Both the position numbers and the translations under genes were made by a program. A stretch of 64,000 nt of DNA from Heterorhizobium halophytocola. GTDB lineage: Bacteria > Pseudomonadota > Alphaproteobacteria > Rhizobiales > Rhizobiaceae. The DNA is taken from contig NZ_JAGGJU010000006.1 of NCBI RefSeq assembly GCF_017873095.1, forward strand, positions 1-64,000, read 5' to 3'. Below the pieces are notes generated by a model. The model worked only from the letters and a program-made list of their open reading frames with translations. It was not told the origin of the DNA and did not search any database. This document shows, piece after piece, positions 1 through 7,809 of this stretch; position 1 is the stretch's first letter, and every line of letters starts with the position of its first letter.

Positions 1-50
1 GATATCTTGGGAGGGCTCCGGCCCTGCGCGGGGTGTTTGTTATTTTCTAT

Positions 51-70
51 ATCGAACTGCTTGGTTCGAT
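51..70. promoter_or_regulatory. 20-bp palindromic operator, left module, site 1
   Basis: The sequence ATCGAACTGCTTGGTTCGAT has perfect 7-bp arms (ATCGAAC and GTTCGAT) around six bases. Three relatives occur in the window, at 121-140, 1807-1826 and 1878-1897. This site is 70 bp from the next one. The symmetry and size fit a dimeric TetR-type repressor site, and a TetR gene begins at 2141, but no binding evidence exists. Confidence 0.6.
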
Positions 71-120
71 GAGCTGTATCTGGTCCTGTTCGACGCGGTT
101 TGCAAGGGGTATTTTTGCAA

Positions 121-140
121 ATCGAACCGAATGGTTCGAT
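121..140. promoter_or_regulatory. 20-bp palindromic operator, left module, site 2
   Basis: The sequence ATCGAACCGAATGGTTCGAT has perfect 8-bp arms around GAAT. It is followed, after exactly ten bases, by TGCCTCACG, as is its counterpart at 1878-1897. The shared spacing shows that the whole control module, not just one site, is duplicated on either side of the array. Confidence 0.6.
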
Positions 141-426
141 GTTGTGTACCTGCCTCACGAGAAATGTCACGCAATACCAATGGCTTGACTGTTTCATTCA
201 TATAACTGTGAACGAAGAGATTGATTATTGTGAACAACGAAATCCGGTTCGAGCGCCGGTTCCGCGGTGTCCGGCAGCCGGCCAGGCCCGCAGCGGAGCG
301 CAGGAAAGCTGGAGGGGGTGGGCACAGTGTGGGGTGGTTATGGCGGGACGGGTGAAACGATTGGTGACAGGCGTGGATCCATGCAGACCGCAAGGGCAGG
401 GAGCGACCACTCCACGGACGCGAAGA

Positions 427-448
427 CCCCGAGGCTTTCGCTTCGGGG
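427..448 (-). terminator. GC-rich hairpin downstream of the secreted-protein array
   Basis: CCCCGAGGC and GCTTCGGGG pair around a TTTC loop with one mismatch. It lies about 55 bp beyond the stop of the last minus-strand paralogue, so it may end that transcript. There is no clear U-tract on the minus strand, so intrinsic termination is uncertain. Confidence 0.4.
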
Positions 449-504
449 CCTTCGTGACGCACCCAGGGGCAGGGATGCCGGGTGCGTGGGGGGACCTGGT
501 CTTG

Positions 505-723
505 TTAGTGGTTGTTGGCCGTGCGGCTGACGAGGTCGAGGGTGCGGTCGCTGTTGACCTTGTAGACCTCGTGGACCTGCTTGCCGTTGGCGAAGTATTC
601 GTTGAACACGGTCGAGCCGATCGGGGCTTCCGACAGCATGGCGCCGGAGGAGATCGGGCCGGCGAACGCGGCAGAGGTACCAAGGGCTGCGAGAACGGCG
701 GCGGTGGCGAGAACGGTTTTCAT
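505..723 (-). CDS. Small secreted protein, array copy 1
   Basis: This is a 72-residue protein that I do not recognise as a named family. A Sec signal peptide is clear: MKTVLATAAVLAALGTSAAFA, with cleavage probably after AFA, leaving about 51 residues. The mature part is mixed polar and hydrophobic and has no cysteines. The protein is identical in sequence to copy 2 (862-1080) and closely similar to copies 3 and 4. The start is supported by GAAGGAT upstream on the minus strand. It is the most downstream of four tandem minus-strand paralogues, probably sharing a promoter near 1834-1862. A periplasmic or extracellular role is likely from the signal peptide; the function is unknown. Confidence 0.85.
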   Translation of the reverse strand: MKTVLATAAVLAALGTSAAFAGPISSGAMLSEAPIGSTVFNEYFANGKQVHEVYKVNSDRTLDLVSRTANNH

Positions 724-861
724 GGTGTGTATCCTTCTTCCTTTGGGGTCCCGGCTGTCTTGTTAATGGGGCGGGGGCAGCCGTGGACGGGTATGCGTCT
801 CGGGAGGATCTGTCTGTCGGCGGCACCCGGGCAGGCCCGGGCGGCCGTCAAACATGCAGAT

Positions 862-1080
862 TTAGTGGTTGTTGGCCGTGCGGCTGACGAGGTCGAGGGT
901 GCGGTCCGAATTGACCTTGTAGACCTCGTGGACCTGCTTGCCGTTGGCGAAGTATTCGTTGAACACGGTCGAGCCGATCGGGGCTTCCGACAGCATGGCG
1001 CCGGAGGAGATCGGGCCGGCGAACGCGGCAGAGGTACCAAGGGCTGCGAGAACGGCGGCGGTTGCGAGAACGGTTTTCAT
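862..1080 (-). CDS. Small secreted protein, array copy 2
   Basis: A 72-residue secreted protein whose translation is identical to copy 1. Upstream non-coding sequence is also nearly the same in the two copies for about 50 bp (for example TTTGGGGTCCCGGCTGTCTTG in reverse orientation), which indicates a recent duplication of gene plus leader. The ATG at 1080 is preferred over longer in-frame openings because it begins the signal peptide and follows GAAGGATAC. The stop is followed on the minus strand by two CCCGGG blocks at 826-841 that can form a short hairpin. Confidence 0.85.
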   Translation of the reverse strand: MKTVLATAAVLAALGTSAAFAGPISSGAMLSEAPIGSTVFNEYFANGKQVHEVYKVNSDRTLDLVSRTANNH

Positions 1081-1207
1081 GATGTGTATCCTTCTTCCTT
1101 TGGGGTCCCGGCTGTCTTGTCGATGGGGCGGGGCAGCCATGGACGGGGTTATGCGTCTCATTGGGGCGTCGGCGGCGCCCGGGCCAGACCCGGGCAGCCG
1201 TCAGGCT

Positions 1208-1426
1208 TTAGTGTGTGTTGGACGTGCGGGTGACGAGGTCGAGGGTGCGGTCGCTGTTGACCTTGTAGACTTCGTGAACCTGCTTGCCGTTGGCGAAGTA
1301 TTCGTTGAACACGGTCGAGCCGATCGGCGCTTCCGACAGCGTGGCGCCGGACTGGATCGGGCCGGCAAAGGCAGCGGAGGTGCCGAGAGCGGCGAGAACG
1401 GCGATGGATGCGAGAACGGTTTTCAT
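1208..1426 (-). CDS. Small secreted protein, array copy 3
   Basis: A 72-residue member of the array with the same signal peptide layout and the conserved mature segment from APIGSTVFNEYFANGKQ onward. It differs from copies 1 and 2 at scattered sites (QSGAT for SSGAM near the mature N-terminus; VTRTSNTH at the C-terminus). The ribosome binding site is CAGGAGACA. A perfect 7-bp hairpin, GCCCGGG with CCCGGGC around CCAGA, lies at 1177-1195 just beyond the stop and may end or process the transcript. Function unknown. Confidence 0.85.
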   Translation of the reverse strand: MKTVLASIAVLAALGTSAAFAGPIQSGATLSEAPIGSTVFNEYFANGKQVHEVYKVNSDRTLDLVTRTSNTH

Positions 1427-1502
1427 GATCTTGTCTCCTGTTGGGTGATCGTTGCTGTGCCCTGGGGTAGACGATGGTCACCCCGGGAAAGTTTCAGCGG
1501 GA

Positions 1503-1721
1503 TTAGTGATCGTTTGCGGTGCGGGTGACGAGGTCGAGGGTGCGGTCGCTGTTGACCTTGTAGACTTCGTGAACCTGCTTGCCGTTGGCGAAATACTCGT
1601 TGAACACGGTCGAGCCGATCGGGGCTTGCGACAGCGTCGCGCCGGACTGGATCGGGCCGGCAAAGGCAGCGGATGTGCCAAGGGCGGCGAGAACGGCGGC
1701 GGTTGCGAGAATGGTCTTCAT
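1503..1721 (-). CDS. Small secreted protein, array copy 4 (promoter-proximal)
   Basis: A 72-residue member of the array, nearest to the predicted promoter. The signal peptide begins MKTILATAAV. The mature core is the same as in the other copies, with LSQAP in place of LSEAP and TANDH at the end. The start at 1721 follows AGGAAGGAT; an upstream in-frame ATG at 1745 lacks the signal-peptide logic. A hairpin at 1460-1487 follows the stop. The conserved core across all four copies suggests selection on the protein. The function is unknown. Confidence 0.85.
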   Translation of the reverse strand: MKTILATAAVLAALGTSAAFAGPIQSGATLSQAPIGSTVFNEYFANGKQVHEVYKVNSDRTLDLVTRTANDH

Positions 1722-1806
1722 GGTGGTATCCTTCCTGTGTCTCAAATTCCGATCCGGGTGGCGGGGCCTTGGTGGCTCATGGTCCGGATCCTGTTGCGTC
1801 TGAATG

Positions 1807-1826
1807 ATCGAACTCAGCGGTTCGAT
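1807..1826. promoter_or_regulatory. 20-bp palindromic operator, right module, promoter-proximal
   Basis: ATCGAACTCAGCGGTTCGAT has perfect 7-bp arms. It lies just downstream (minus strand) of the predicted -10 element at 1834-1839, so a bound repressor would cover the transcription start. It is 71 bp from the second site, close to seven helical turns. Confidence 0.6.
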
Positions 1827-1833
1827 GCACTCG

Positions 1834-1862
1834 ATGTGTGGCGGGGAAATGCGCCAGACAAG
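1834..1862 (-). promoter_or_regulatory. Predicted promoter of the secreted-protein array
   Basis: On the minus strand CTTGTC (1862-1857) and ACACAT (1839-1834) are separated by 17 bases, fitting the alphaproteobacterial sigma-70 pattern CTTGAC-N17. The promoter lies between the two palindromes at 1807-1826 and 1878-1897. It would give a leader of about 100 bases before copy 4. The -10 match is weak. Confidence 0.4.
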
Positions 1863-1877
1863 GGATAGGTTTCATCC

Positions 1878-1897
1878 ATCGAACCGATCGGTTCGAC
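1878..1897. promoter_or_regulatory. 20-bp palindromic operator, right module, promoter-distal
   Basis: ATCGAACCGATCGGTTCGAC is a near-perfect palindrome with one mismatched end base. It lies about 15 bp upstream of the predicted -35 on the minus strand. It is followed after ten bases by TGCCTCACG (1908-1916), exactly as in the left module at 121-159. Confidence 0.6.
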
Positions 1898-2106
1898 TTG
1901 AAGGTGGTGCCTCACGGATTTTCTGCAGCAAAATCAGCCGGATATTTCGTCGGATCATATAAATGTGATCTTCGAAATTAATTTCGCACGACAACGAATC
2001 CGGTCATTCCCAGCCTTCATTCGACCTGTCGACGGACGGTTTCATCTGCTGTTCCCCGCATTTTGACGCTTGACGGCGAAAGCGGAGCGGCCTATTGAAT
2101 TGCGGA

Positions 2107-2116
2107 ACCGTACGGT
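2107..2116. promoter_or_regulatory. Short palindrome upstream of the TetR gene
   Basis: ACCGTACGGT is a perfect 10-bp palindrome 25 bp before the TTG start at 2141, inside an alternating GTAC/CGG run. The position would suit autoregulation. It does not resemble the ATCGAAC sites, so it would belong to a different regulator or be chance. Confidence 0.3.
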
Positions 2117-2140
2117 ACGGTACTGAATGGAGTCCGACAT

Positions 2141-2839
2141 TTGATCACCGACGCAACCAGACATGCAGAGTTCACGCCCCGGCAGAGTGCCGTGCTGGGC
2201 GAGGCCTTGCGGCTTCTGGTGGAAGGTGGCGACAAGGCGCTGACCACGGCCGGACTGGCGCGGGCCGCCAACTGCTCGAAGGAAAGCCTCTATAAATGGT
2301 TCGGCGATCGCGACGGCCTGCTGTCGGCGATGATCTCGTTCCAGGCAAGCAAGGTGCGGACCGTCGAGCGGCCGGGCGAACGCCTGACGGCCGCAACGCT
2401 GATCGAGCATCTCGAAATTTTCGCCCACGACCTGCTGGACGTGCTGGCGGGCGACGTCTCCGTCGCCCTCAACCGGCTGGCGATCGGCCAGCTCAGCCGC
2501 GACGGCTCCAAGATCGGCATCCTGCTGCTGGAACGCGGCCGTCGCCAGATCGACCGGCGCGCGCGCGGGCTGATCGATGCCGGACAGCGCGACGGGCTCT
2601 TGCGTTTTTCCGATGGCGAGGAAGCCTATCGCACACTCTACGGGCTGACCGTGCAGGACCTGCATGTGCGGCTGCTGCTGGGCGAAAAGTCCGCCACGGG
2701 CGATTTTGCCGCACGGGCGCACCGCGCCGTCGGCTATTTCATCACTCTCTACGGCACCGAAAAGGCGCTGAGCGCATCGCATTCCGTCGACCGGACGGGT
2801 GCGGGCGAGACTGATAAACTTCACAACGGACATCTATAG
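2141..2839 (+). CDS. TetR/AcrR family transcriptional regulator
   Basis: A predicted DNA-binding repressor of 232 residues. The N-terminal helix-turn-helix is seen in the segment TTAGLARAANCSKESLYKWF at about residues 35-55, which has the typical TetR pattern ending in a Tyr-x-x-Phe turn. The C-terminal ligand domain has no recognisable signature. The start is TTG at 2141 with GGAG eight bases upstream. It lies 12 bp ahead of ilvC on the same strand, so the two may be co-transcribed. The secreted-protein array on its left carries dual palindromes near its promoter, making this regulator a candidate repressor of the array; that link is inference. Confidence 0.85.
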   Translation: MITDATRHAEFTPRQSAVLGEALRLLVEGGDKALTTAGLARAANCSKESLYKWFGDRDGLLSAMISFQASKVRTVERPGERLTAATLIEHLEIFAHDLLDVLAGDVSVALNRLAIGQLSRDGSKIGILLLERGRRQIDRRARGLIDAGQRDGLLRFSDGEEAYRTLYGLTVQDLHVRLLLGEKSATGDFAARAHRAVGYFITLYGTEKALSASHSVDRTGAGETDKLHNGHL

Positions 2840-3871
<1,032 letters not shown>

Positions 3872-3912
3872 TCGCCCGGCGCGCGCAGGCGCGTTGCAGG
3901 GATGAGACGGCC

Positions 3913-3944
3913 AGAGGCCGGGGCAGACGCTCCGGCCTCTTTTT
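3913..3944 (+). terminator. Rho-independent terminator of ilvC
   Basis: AGAGGCCGG pairs with CCGGCCTCT and is followed by TTTT. It lies about 40 bp beyond the ilvC stop. Confidence 0.85.
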
Positions 3945-4104
3945 CATGCAAGGCCGGCGATGCGGGCCGATGGCTGCCGGATCATCCCGCAGGAATTGGG
4001 GATGATGCGACCGGCTTGCTTGAATGGCGGCGCCTGAGTTGAGATAGTTCTCGTCAAGGGCAAGCATTCTTTTAATGAGAAATACATCTCGTTTGTGGGG
4101 CGAT

Positions 4105-4755
4105 ATGGGCGAACATTCAAAGAGTTTCGAGCGGATCAACCAAAAGAAGCGGACACGGCGCGAACTGCTGCGTTCGGCCGAAGACCTGGTCGGCAAGGGC
4201 AGTCTGCCGTCGGTTGCGGACGTGGCCGACCATGCGGGCATCTCGCGGGCGACCGCCTACCGATATTTCTCGACGGCCGAAGACCTGCTGCGGACGCTCG
4301 TCGAGGAAAGGCCGCGGGCAGAGATCTCGATAGCGCCCGCCAGGCCTGGGGAAGACCCCGCGGACCGGGTGAGCGATCTGGTGACGAAGGTGATGACCAT
4401 GCTGGAGGCGGACGAGGTGGTGTTCCGGGCTCTGCTGGCTGCCAGTATCGGCCAGCCGGATGGCGCGACGAAGGGCGACCGCCGGGCCGAATGGCTGGCG
4501 CAGGCCCTGGCGCCGGTCGAAGACGCGCTGGGCAAGCGGGACTTTCGCCGACTTGTGATGGCGCTCGGCCTGACCTGCGGGATCGAGACGCTGGTGACGC
4601 TGAAGGACGCTTGCGGGCTGAAGCAGCGGGAAGCGCGCGATGTCGTGCTGTGGACGGTGCGCACGCTGGTGGCGGGTGCCCTCGGGCAGGGCGCGCAGCC
4701 GGCCGATCCCGTCGTCAAGCCGGGCTCGCCGCAGCTGCGCTTCGACCTCGGCTGA
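4105..4755 (+). CDS. TetR/AcrR family transcriptional regulator
   Basis: A predicted repressor of about 216 residues. The helix-turn-helix SVADVADHAGISRATAYRYF is a strong match to the TetR DNA-recognition motif. The C-terminal part is Ala/Leu-rich and helical with no known ligand signature. The start at 4105 is chosen because GTGGGG lies five bases upstream; an in-frame ATG at 4075 would add ten residues but has no ribosome binding site. The next gene downstream on the same strand is the aminotransferase at 4855, about 100 bp away. Confidence 0.85.
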   Translation: MGEHSKSFERINQKKRTRRELLRSAEDLVGKGSLPSVADVADHAGISRATAYRYFSTAEDLLRTLVEERPRAEISIAPARPGEDPADRVSDLVTKVMTMLEADEVVFRALLAASIGQPDGATKGDRRAEWLAQALAPVEDALGKRDFRRLVMALGLTCGIETLVTLKDACGLKQREARDVVLWTVRTLVAGALGQGAQPADPVVKPGSPQLRFDLG

Positions 4756-4854
4756 TCCGGTGAATTTGTTGCGTTGCATTATAGGTCAGTGTTGTTGACT
4801 TATTTCGGTCCTCATGGTGAACTCCTCGGATAACAACCTCTGAGGAAACCCCCC

Positions 4855-6081
4855 ATGCTGAATTGGGAACAGGTCTTTGCATCGCGCTCCACCCGGATGC
4901 GCGCATCGGAAATCCGCGAGCTGCTGAAGCTGCTCGACCGACCGGACATCATTTCCTTCGCCGGCGGCATTCCCGATCCGGCACTGTTTCCGCGGGAGGC
5001 CTTCGAGGCCGCGATGGCGGACATCTTCGCCGGCAGTGATGCGCAGGCCTCCCTGCAGTATTCGGTGAGCGAGGGCTATCTGCCGCTGCGCGAATGGCTG
5101 GCGGGCGAGATGGAAAAGATCGGCATTGCCTGTACCGTCGACAACGTGTTCATCACCTCGGGCTCGCAGCAGGCGCTGGATTATCTCGGCAAGCTGATGC
5201 TGTCGCCCGGTGACACGGCACTGGTGGGCTGGCCGACCTATCTGGGCGCGCTGCAGGCCTTCAACGCCTATGAGCCGCATTACGACCAGCTGATCCCGGC
5301 CGGCAACCGCACGCCGGAGAGCTACCGCGAGGGGGCGACGGCCAAGGGCGGGGCGGTGAAATTTGCCTATCTGTCGGCCGATTTCGCCAATCCGACCGGC
5401 GAGACGATCGGCCGGGAGGGGCGTGAACAGGTTCTGGCGCTGGCCGAAGAACTGGATATCGCCGTCATCGAGGACGCCGCCTATCAGGCACTGCGCTATG
5501 ACGGAGAACCGGTGCCGCCGATCCTGGCACTGGAGATCGCCGCCAAGGGATCGATCGAGCAGGCGCGCACGATTTATTGCGGCAGTTTTTCAAAGACGCT
5601 GGCGCCAGGCCTGCGGGTCGGTTTCGTCGTTGCCGCAACCCCGGTCATCGCCAAGCTGGTGCTGATGAAGCAGGCGGCCGACCTGCATTCGCCAAGCCTG
5701 AACCAGATGGCGATCGAGCATGTGGCGACGCGCCATTTCGAGGCGCAGGTCGACACGATCCGCAACGCCTATCGCAGCCGTCGCGATGCCATGCTTGGCG
5801 CCCTGGCGCGCCACATGCCGCCCGGTGCCACATGGGGGACGCCGCAGGGCGGCATGTTCGTCTGGGTGACGCTGCCCGAGGGGATCGACGGCGCGGCCCT
5901 GCTGGTGCGCTCGATCGAGACCGAGCGCGTGGCTTTCGTGCCGGGGCAGGCCTTCTTCGCCGACAGGTCCGGCGCCAACACCATCCGGCTGTCGTTCTCC
6001 TGCGCCGATGAGGCTGTGATCGGAGAAGGGATCGCAAGGCTCGGCCGTCTGGTCGCCAACGCCCTGCCGCTGGCTGCCTGA
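4855..6081 (+). CDS. PLP-dependent aminotransferase, 2-aminoadipate/MocR-like fold type I
   Basis: A 408-residue cytoplasmic fold-type I aminotransferase of the group containing 2-aminoadipate transaminases and MocR C-terminal domains. Visible landmarks are IISFAGGIPDPALFP near the N-terminus, the ITSGSQQALD cofactor-binding segment, FANPTGETIGREGR, the Asp of VIEDAAYQ that contacts the pyridine nitrogen, and the Schiff-base lysine in GSFSKTLAPGLRVG. There is no N-terminal GntR domain, so it is the stand-alone enzyme. The ATG follows GAGGAAACCCCCC. A near-palindrome, ATAGGTCA with TGACTTAT, lies upstream at 4781-4803. The amino donor and acceptor cannot be read from sequence. Confidence 0.88.
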   Translation: MLNWEQVFASRSTRMRASEIRELLKLLDRPDIISFAGGIPDPALFPREAFEAAMADIFAGSDAQASLQYSVSEGYLPLREWLAGEMEKIGIACTVDNVFITSGSQQALDYLGKLMLSPGDTALVGWPTYLGALQAFNAYEPHYDQLIPAGNRTPESYREGATAKGGAVKFAYLSADFANPTGETIGREGREQVLALAEELDIAVIEDAAYQALRYDGEPVPPILALEIAAKGSIEQARTIYCGSFSKTLAPGLRVGFVVAATPVIAKLVLMKQAADLHSPSLNQMAIEHVATRHFEAQVDTIRNAYRSRRDAMLGALARHMPPGATWGTPQGGMFVWVTLPEGIDGAALLVRSIETERVAFVPGQAFFADRSGANTIRLSFSCADEAVIGEGIARLGRLVANALPLAA

Positions 6082-6815
6082 GGGCCGTCGGCTTCGATCG
6101 GCAGGAATCGGGAACAGGGGAGGGGCCGTCAACCGGACGGGCCTTCCCGACGCTTGCGAACCAGGGAGACCGGAACGCGGTCCATCGCGGCAATTCGGCA
6201 TGCCGCCCGTCCAGCATTGGCCCTCGATGCCGCCGGCTCGGGCGAGGATGGGGTCGAAAAGTGTCGGCAGAAAACGATCTTCGAGGGCTTGAATCAGCGC
6301 GCGGCTGCGACATTTGGTTTCAGGCGGCCGAAACAGGGCGTTTTGGCCCGCGTCTGCAGGTGGATATCCACAGGCGAGAACACGCCAAGGTTTCATGGTG
6401 AAAACGTGATGTCTGGCGCAAATTTCGGCTAATTTGGTGATATGTCTCAATATGATACGTGTGCGCCTTATTCACGCCCAGTTGTCGCCAATTCGCAGGG
6501 CGTGACACGGTTCTGCCCCAAAATGACCGCGTAAAAATCTTCCGAATTACAATTCCGTAATACTGCGCCCGTTTTGCCGCATTCGAGTCCGATTCCGCAC
6601 GGATTGGAAGCTTAAGGCCTAGTTTTGCCTAATTTACGATACGGCAATATGGCGCGTTTGTGGCCGGAATAGTGCAGGAATACTGATTTTCGCCATTTGG
6701 TTGTATGCTAACTAGCTAACGTGATCTTTGGTTTATTGAAGACTTTGGCCCACGGTAACTAAGAATATCCCCACATTAACTGGTTGTTAACCAATTTGAT
6801 TTCGAGGGGATACAC
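6082..6815. other. Long intergenic region, AT-rich in its second half
   Basis: No supportable gene is seen in these 734 bp; a 92-codon open frame at 6154-6432 has no ribosome binding site or family-like pattern. An inverted repeat, TCACGCCC with GGGCGTGA, lies at 6472-6479 and 6498-6505. The part from about 6410 is AT-rich compared with its neighbours. A CtrA-type box sits at 6776-6790, directly before the Ser-rich protein gene. Confidence 0.6.
6776..6790 (+). promoter_or_regulatory. CtrA-type binding box (TTAA-N7-TTAA)
   Basis: TTAACTGGTTGTTAACC contains two TTAA half-sites separated by exactly seven bases, matching the full CtrA consensus known from Caulobacter and conserved in Rhizobiales. 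It lies 25 bp before the GTG start at 6816, a position that could overlap the promoter. Confidence 0.6.
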
Positions 6816-7274
6816 GTGAAGAAGATGGATATTGTCGTCGCTGTTCTTGGAGCGACTTTGCTGGCGGCGTCGGCTCCGGACGCCTTCGCAAGAGGCGGTG
6901 ACCGCGGTGGTCACGGCGGCCATGGGGGCGGGGGACGCTCGGGCGGCCATAGTTCCAGCAGCCATGGCTGCGGCGGTTCCAAGTCCTCATCCTCTTCACA
7001 TTCCTCATCTTCTTCCTCTGCATCGGCCTCTTCGTCCGCGTCTTCCTCGGCGTCGTCGTCTGCCTCCTCCTCCTCTTCGTCATCCTCTTCTTCCTCGTCT
7101 TCGGCTTCGTCGGCCAGCTCGTCGTCCGGCTCTGCCGGCAAGGGTTCCGGTCGCGAAAACAACCGCTTCCTGACCTTTGTCCGGGGCGGTGACAGCCACG
7201 GCGGCGGCGACCTTCGCTGTCACGTGCCGTTCTTTGCCAAGACGTTGGATTGCAAGGACAAGCTGGCGCGGTAA
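6816..7274 (+). CDS. Ser/Gly/His-rich low-complexity secreted protein
   Basis: A 152-residue protein of unknown function. An N-terminal signal peptide runs to about residue 25 (DAFA). It is followed by a Gly/His/Arg-rich stretch (GGDRGGHGGHGGGG), then a block of about 65 residues made almost only of Ser and Ala, then a short normal C-terminal part with two cysteines (LRCHVPF and LDCKDK). The GTG start at 6816 is preceded by GAGGGGA at good spacing. The Ser block is encoded by mixed TCC, TCT, TCG and TCA codons, so it is not a simple recent trinucleotide expansion. A CtrA-type box lies directly upstream. Confidence 0.75.
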   Translation: MKKMDIVVAVLGATLLAASAPDAFARGGDRGGHGGHGGGGRSGGHSSSSHGCGGSKSSSSSHSSSSSSASASSSASSSASSSASSSSSSSSSSSSSASSASSSSGSAGKGSGRENNRFLTFVRGGDSHGGGDLRCHVPFFAKTLDCKDKLAR

Positions 7275-7284
7275 CGCCAGTTTG

Positions 7285-7420
7285 CACCTCGAAAGAGGTG
7301 TTCCATCGGTCCGCCGCCGATGGAGAATAGTGGTTTGGTTAGCGTCGTAAGTCCGCCCTTCAGCCTGCCAAACCATTATAGAAGACCCGGACCCCGCAAT
7401 CCGGGTCTTCGCCCTTTTCT
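7285..7420 (+). ncRNA. Structured RNA candidate (3' UTR or sRNA) ending in a terminator
   Basis: Four consecutive helices can be drawn. CACCTC-GAAA-GAGGTG (7285-7300) is a tetraloop hairpin. CCATCGG pairs with CCGATGG (7303-7309 and 7317-7323). A 12-bp helix joins 7327-7338 and 7368-7379, with one G-U pair. An 11-bp perfect terminator stem follows. The whole element fits in about 135 bases directly after the Ser-rich protein stop at 7274. It may be a processed 3' UTR or an independent small RNA. I do not recognise an Rfam family. Confidence 0.5.
7381..7417 (+). terminator. Rho-independent terminator
   Basis: GAAGACCCGGA and TCCGGGTCTTC form a perfect 11-bp stem around CCCCGCAA, followed by GCCCTTTTC. 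It ends the Ser-rich gene transcript or the RNA candidate at 7285. Confidence 0.8.
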
Positions 7421-7809
7421 GCTATCCGCATATCTACTGAGATATACTGGCTTTATACTTATCGTCCTGCAACAGCGGGCGCGCTGTCGCGTGCCGAGCA
7501 CGGTTGCGCAAATGTGACGATAATGGCCGGCGAAAAAGTCGCTCGCGCCCGATGTGTCACCAATGTGACGGCATCGACCGCCAGCACCCGGCAACGCGCG
7601 CATGCCCGCCCGCGCAGCCCTGCTTGAGCCAGACCACCTGCACTGCTGGCACCGAAGTCTCCCCCCGTCGGAATGTCGCGAACATCGCGGCCGAGCGGGC
7701 CGCAGGCCTGTCGCCCCGCCCGCGTCTCTACAACGGGGGACCGCGGGTGTCACATACGTGTTATGACCGCGGCCTAAGGAGCCTCATCGCGCAACCGAAA
7801 GGACGACTG
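7421..7809. other. Intergenic region upstream of the ABC transporter
   Basis: No supportable gene is seen. A short inverted repeat, GTCAC-CAAT-GTGAC, lies at 7556-7569. Two CCGCGG blocks bracket 7741-7772. Either could be a regulator site for the transporter operon, but neither matches an iron-responsive box that I recognise. Confidence 0.4.

Larger units (their letters stand above)
1..504. other. Intergenic region with two palindromic operators and a terminator-like hairpin
   Basis: No convincing coding region is seen here; the frames that stay open read through in antisense to the secreted-protein array. The stretch holds two 20-bp palindromes (51-70 and 121-140), the sequence TGCCTCACG at 151-159 that also follows the matching palindrome at the right end of the array, and a GC-rich hairpin at 427-448. 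Because the equivalent module at 1807-1916 lies upstream of minus-strand genes, this copy may control a minus-strand gene beyond the left edge. That last point is inference. Confidence 0.5.
505..1721 (-). repeat. Tandem array of four paralogous 219-bp genes
   Basis: Four units of 219 bp lie head to tail, separated by 138, 127 and 76 bp. Copies 1 and 2 encode identical proteins. Copies 3 and 4 are more diverged, mostly in the residues after the signal peptide and at the C-terminus. Each gene is followed by a GC-rich hairpin of the CCCGGG type. The layout suggests stepwise duplication, with copies 1 and 2 the newest pair. Confidence 0.85.

Noticed and set aside
100-1233. Long plus-strand open frame of 377 codons across the secreted-protein array
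   Set aside because: It is antisense to the four paralogues, repeats the same antisense translation for each, and has no ribosome binding site or family pattern.
6154-6432. 92-codon open frame in the long intergenic region
   Set aside because: No ribosome binding site, no recognisable composition or domain, and it ends in the AT-rich part; best seen as chance in GC-rich DNA.
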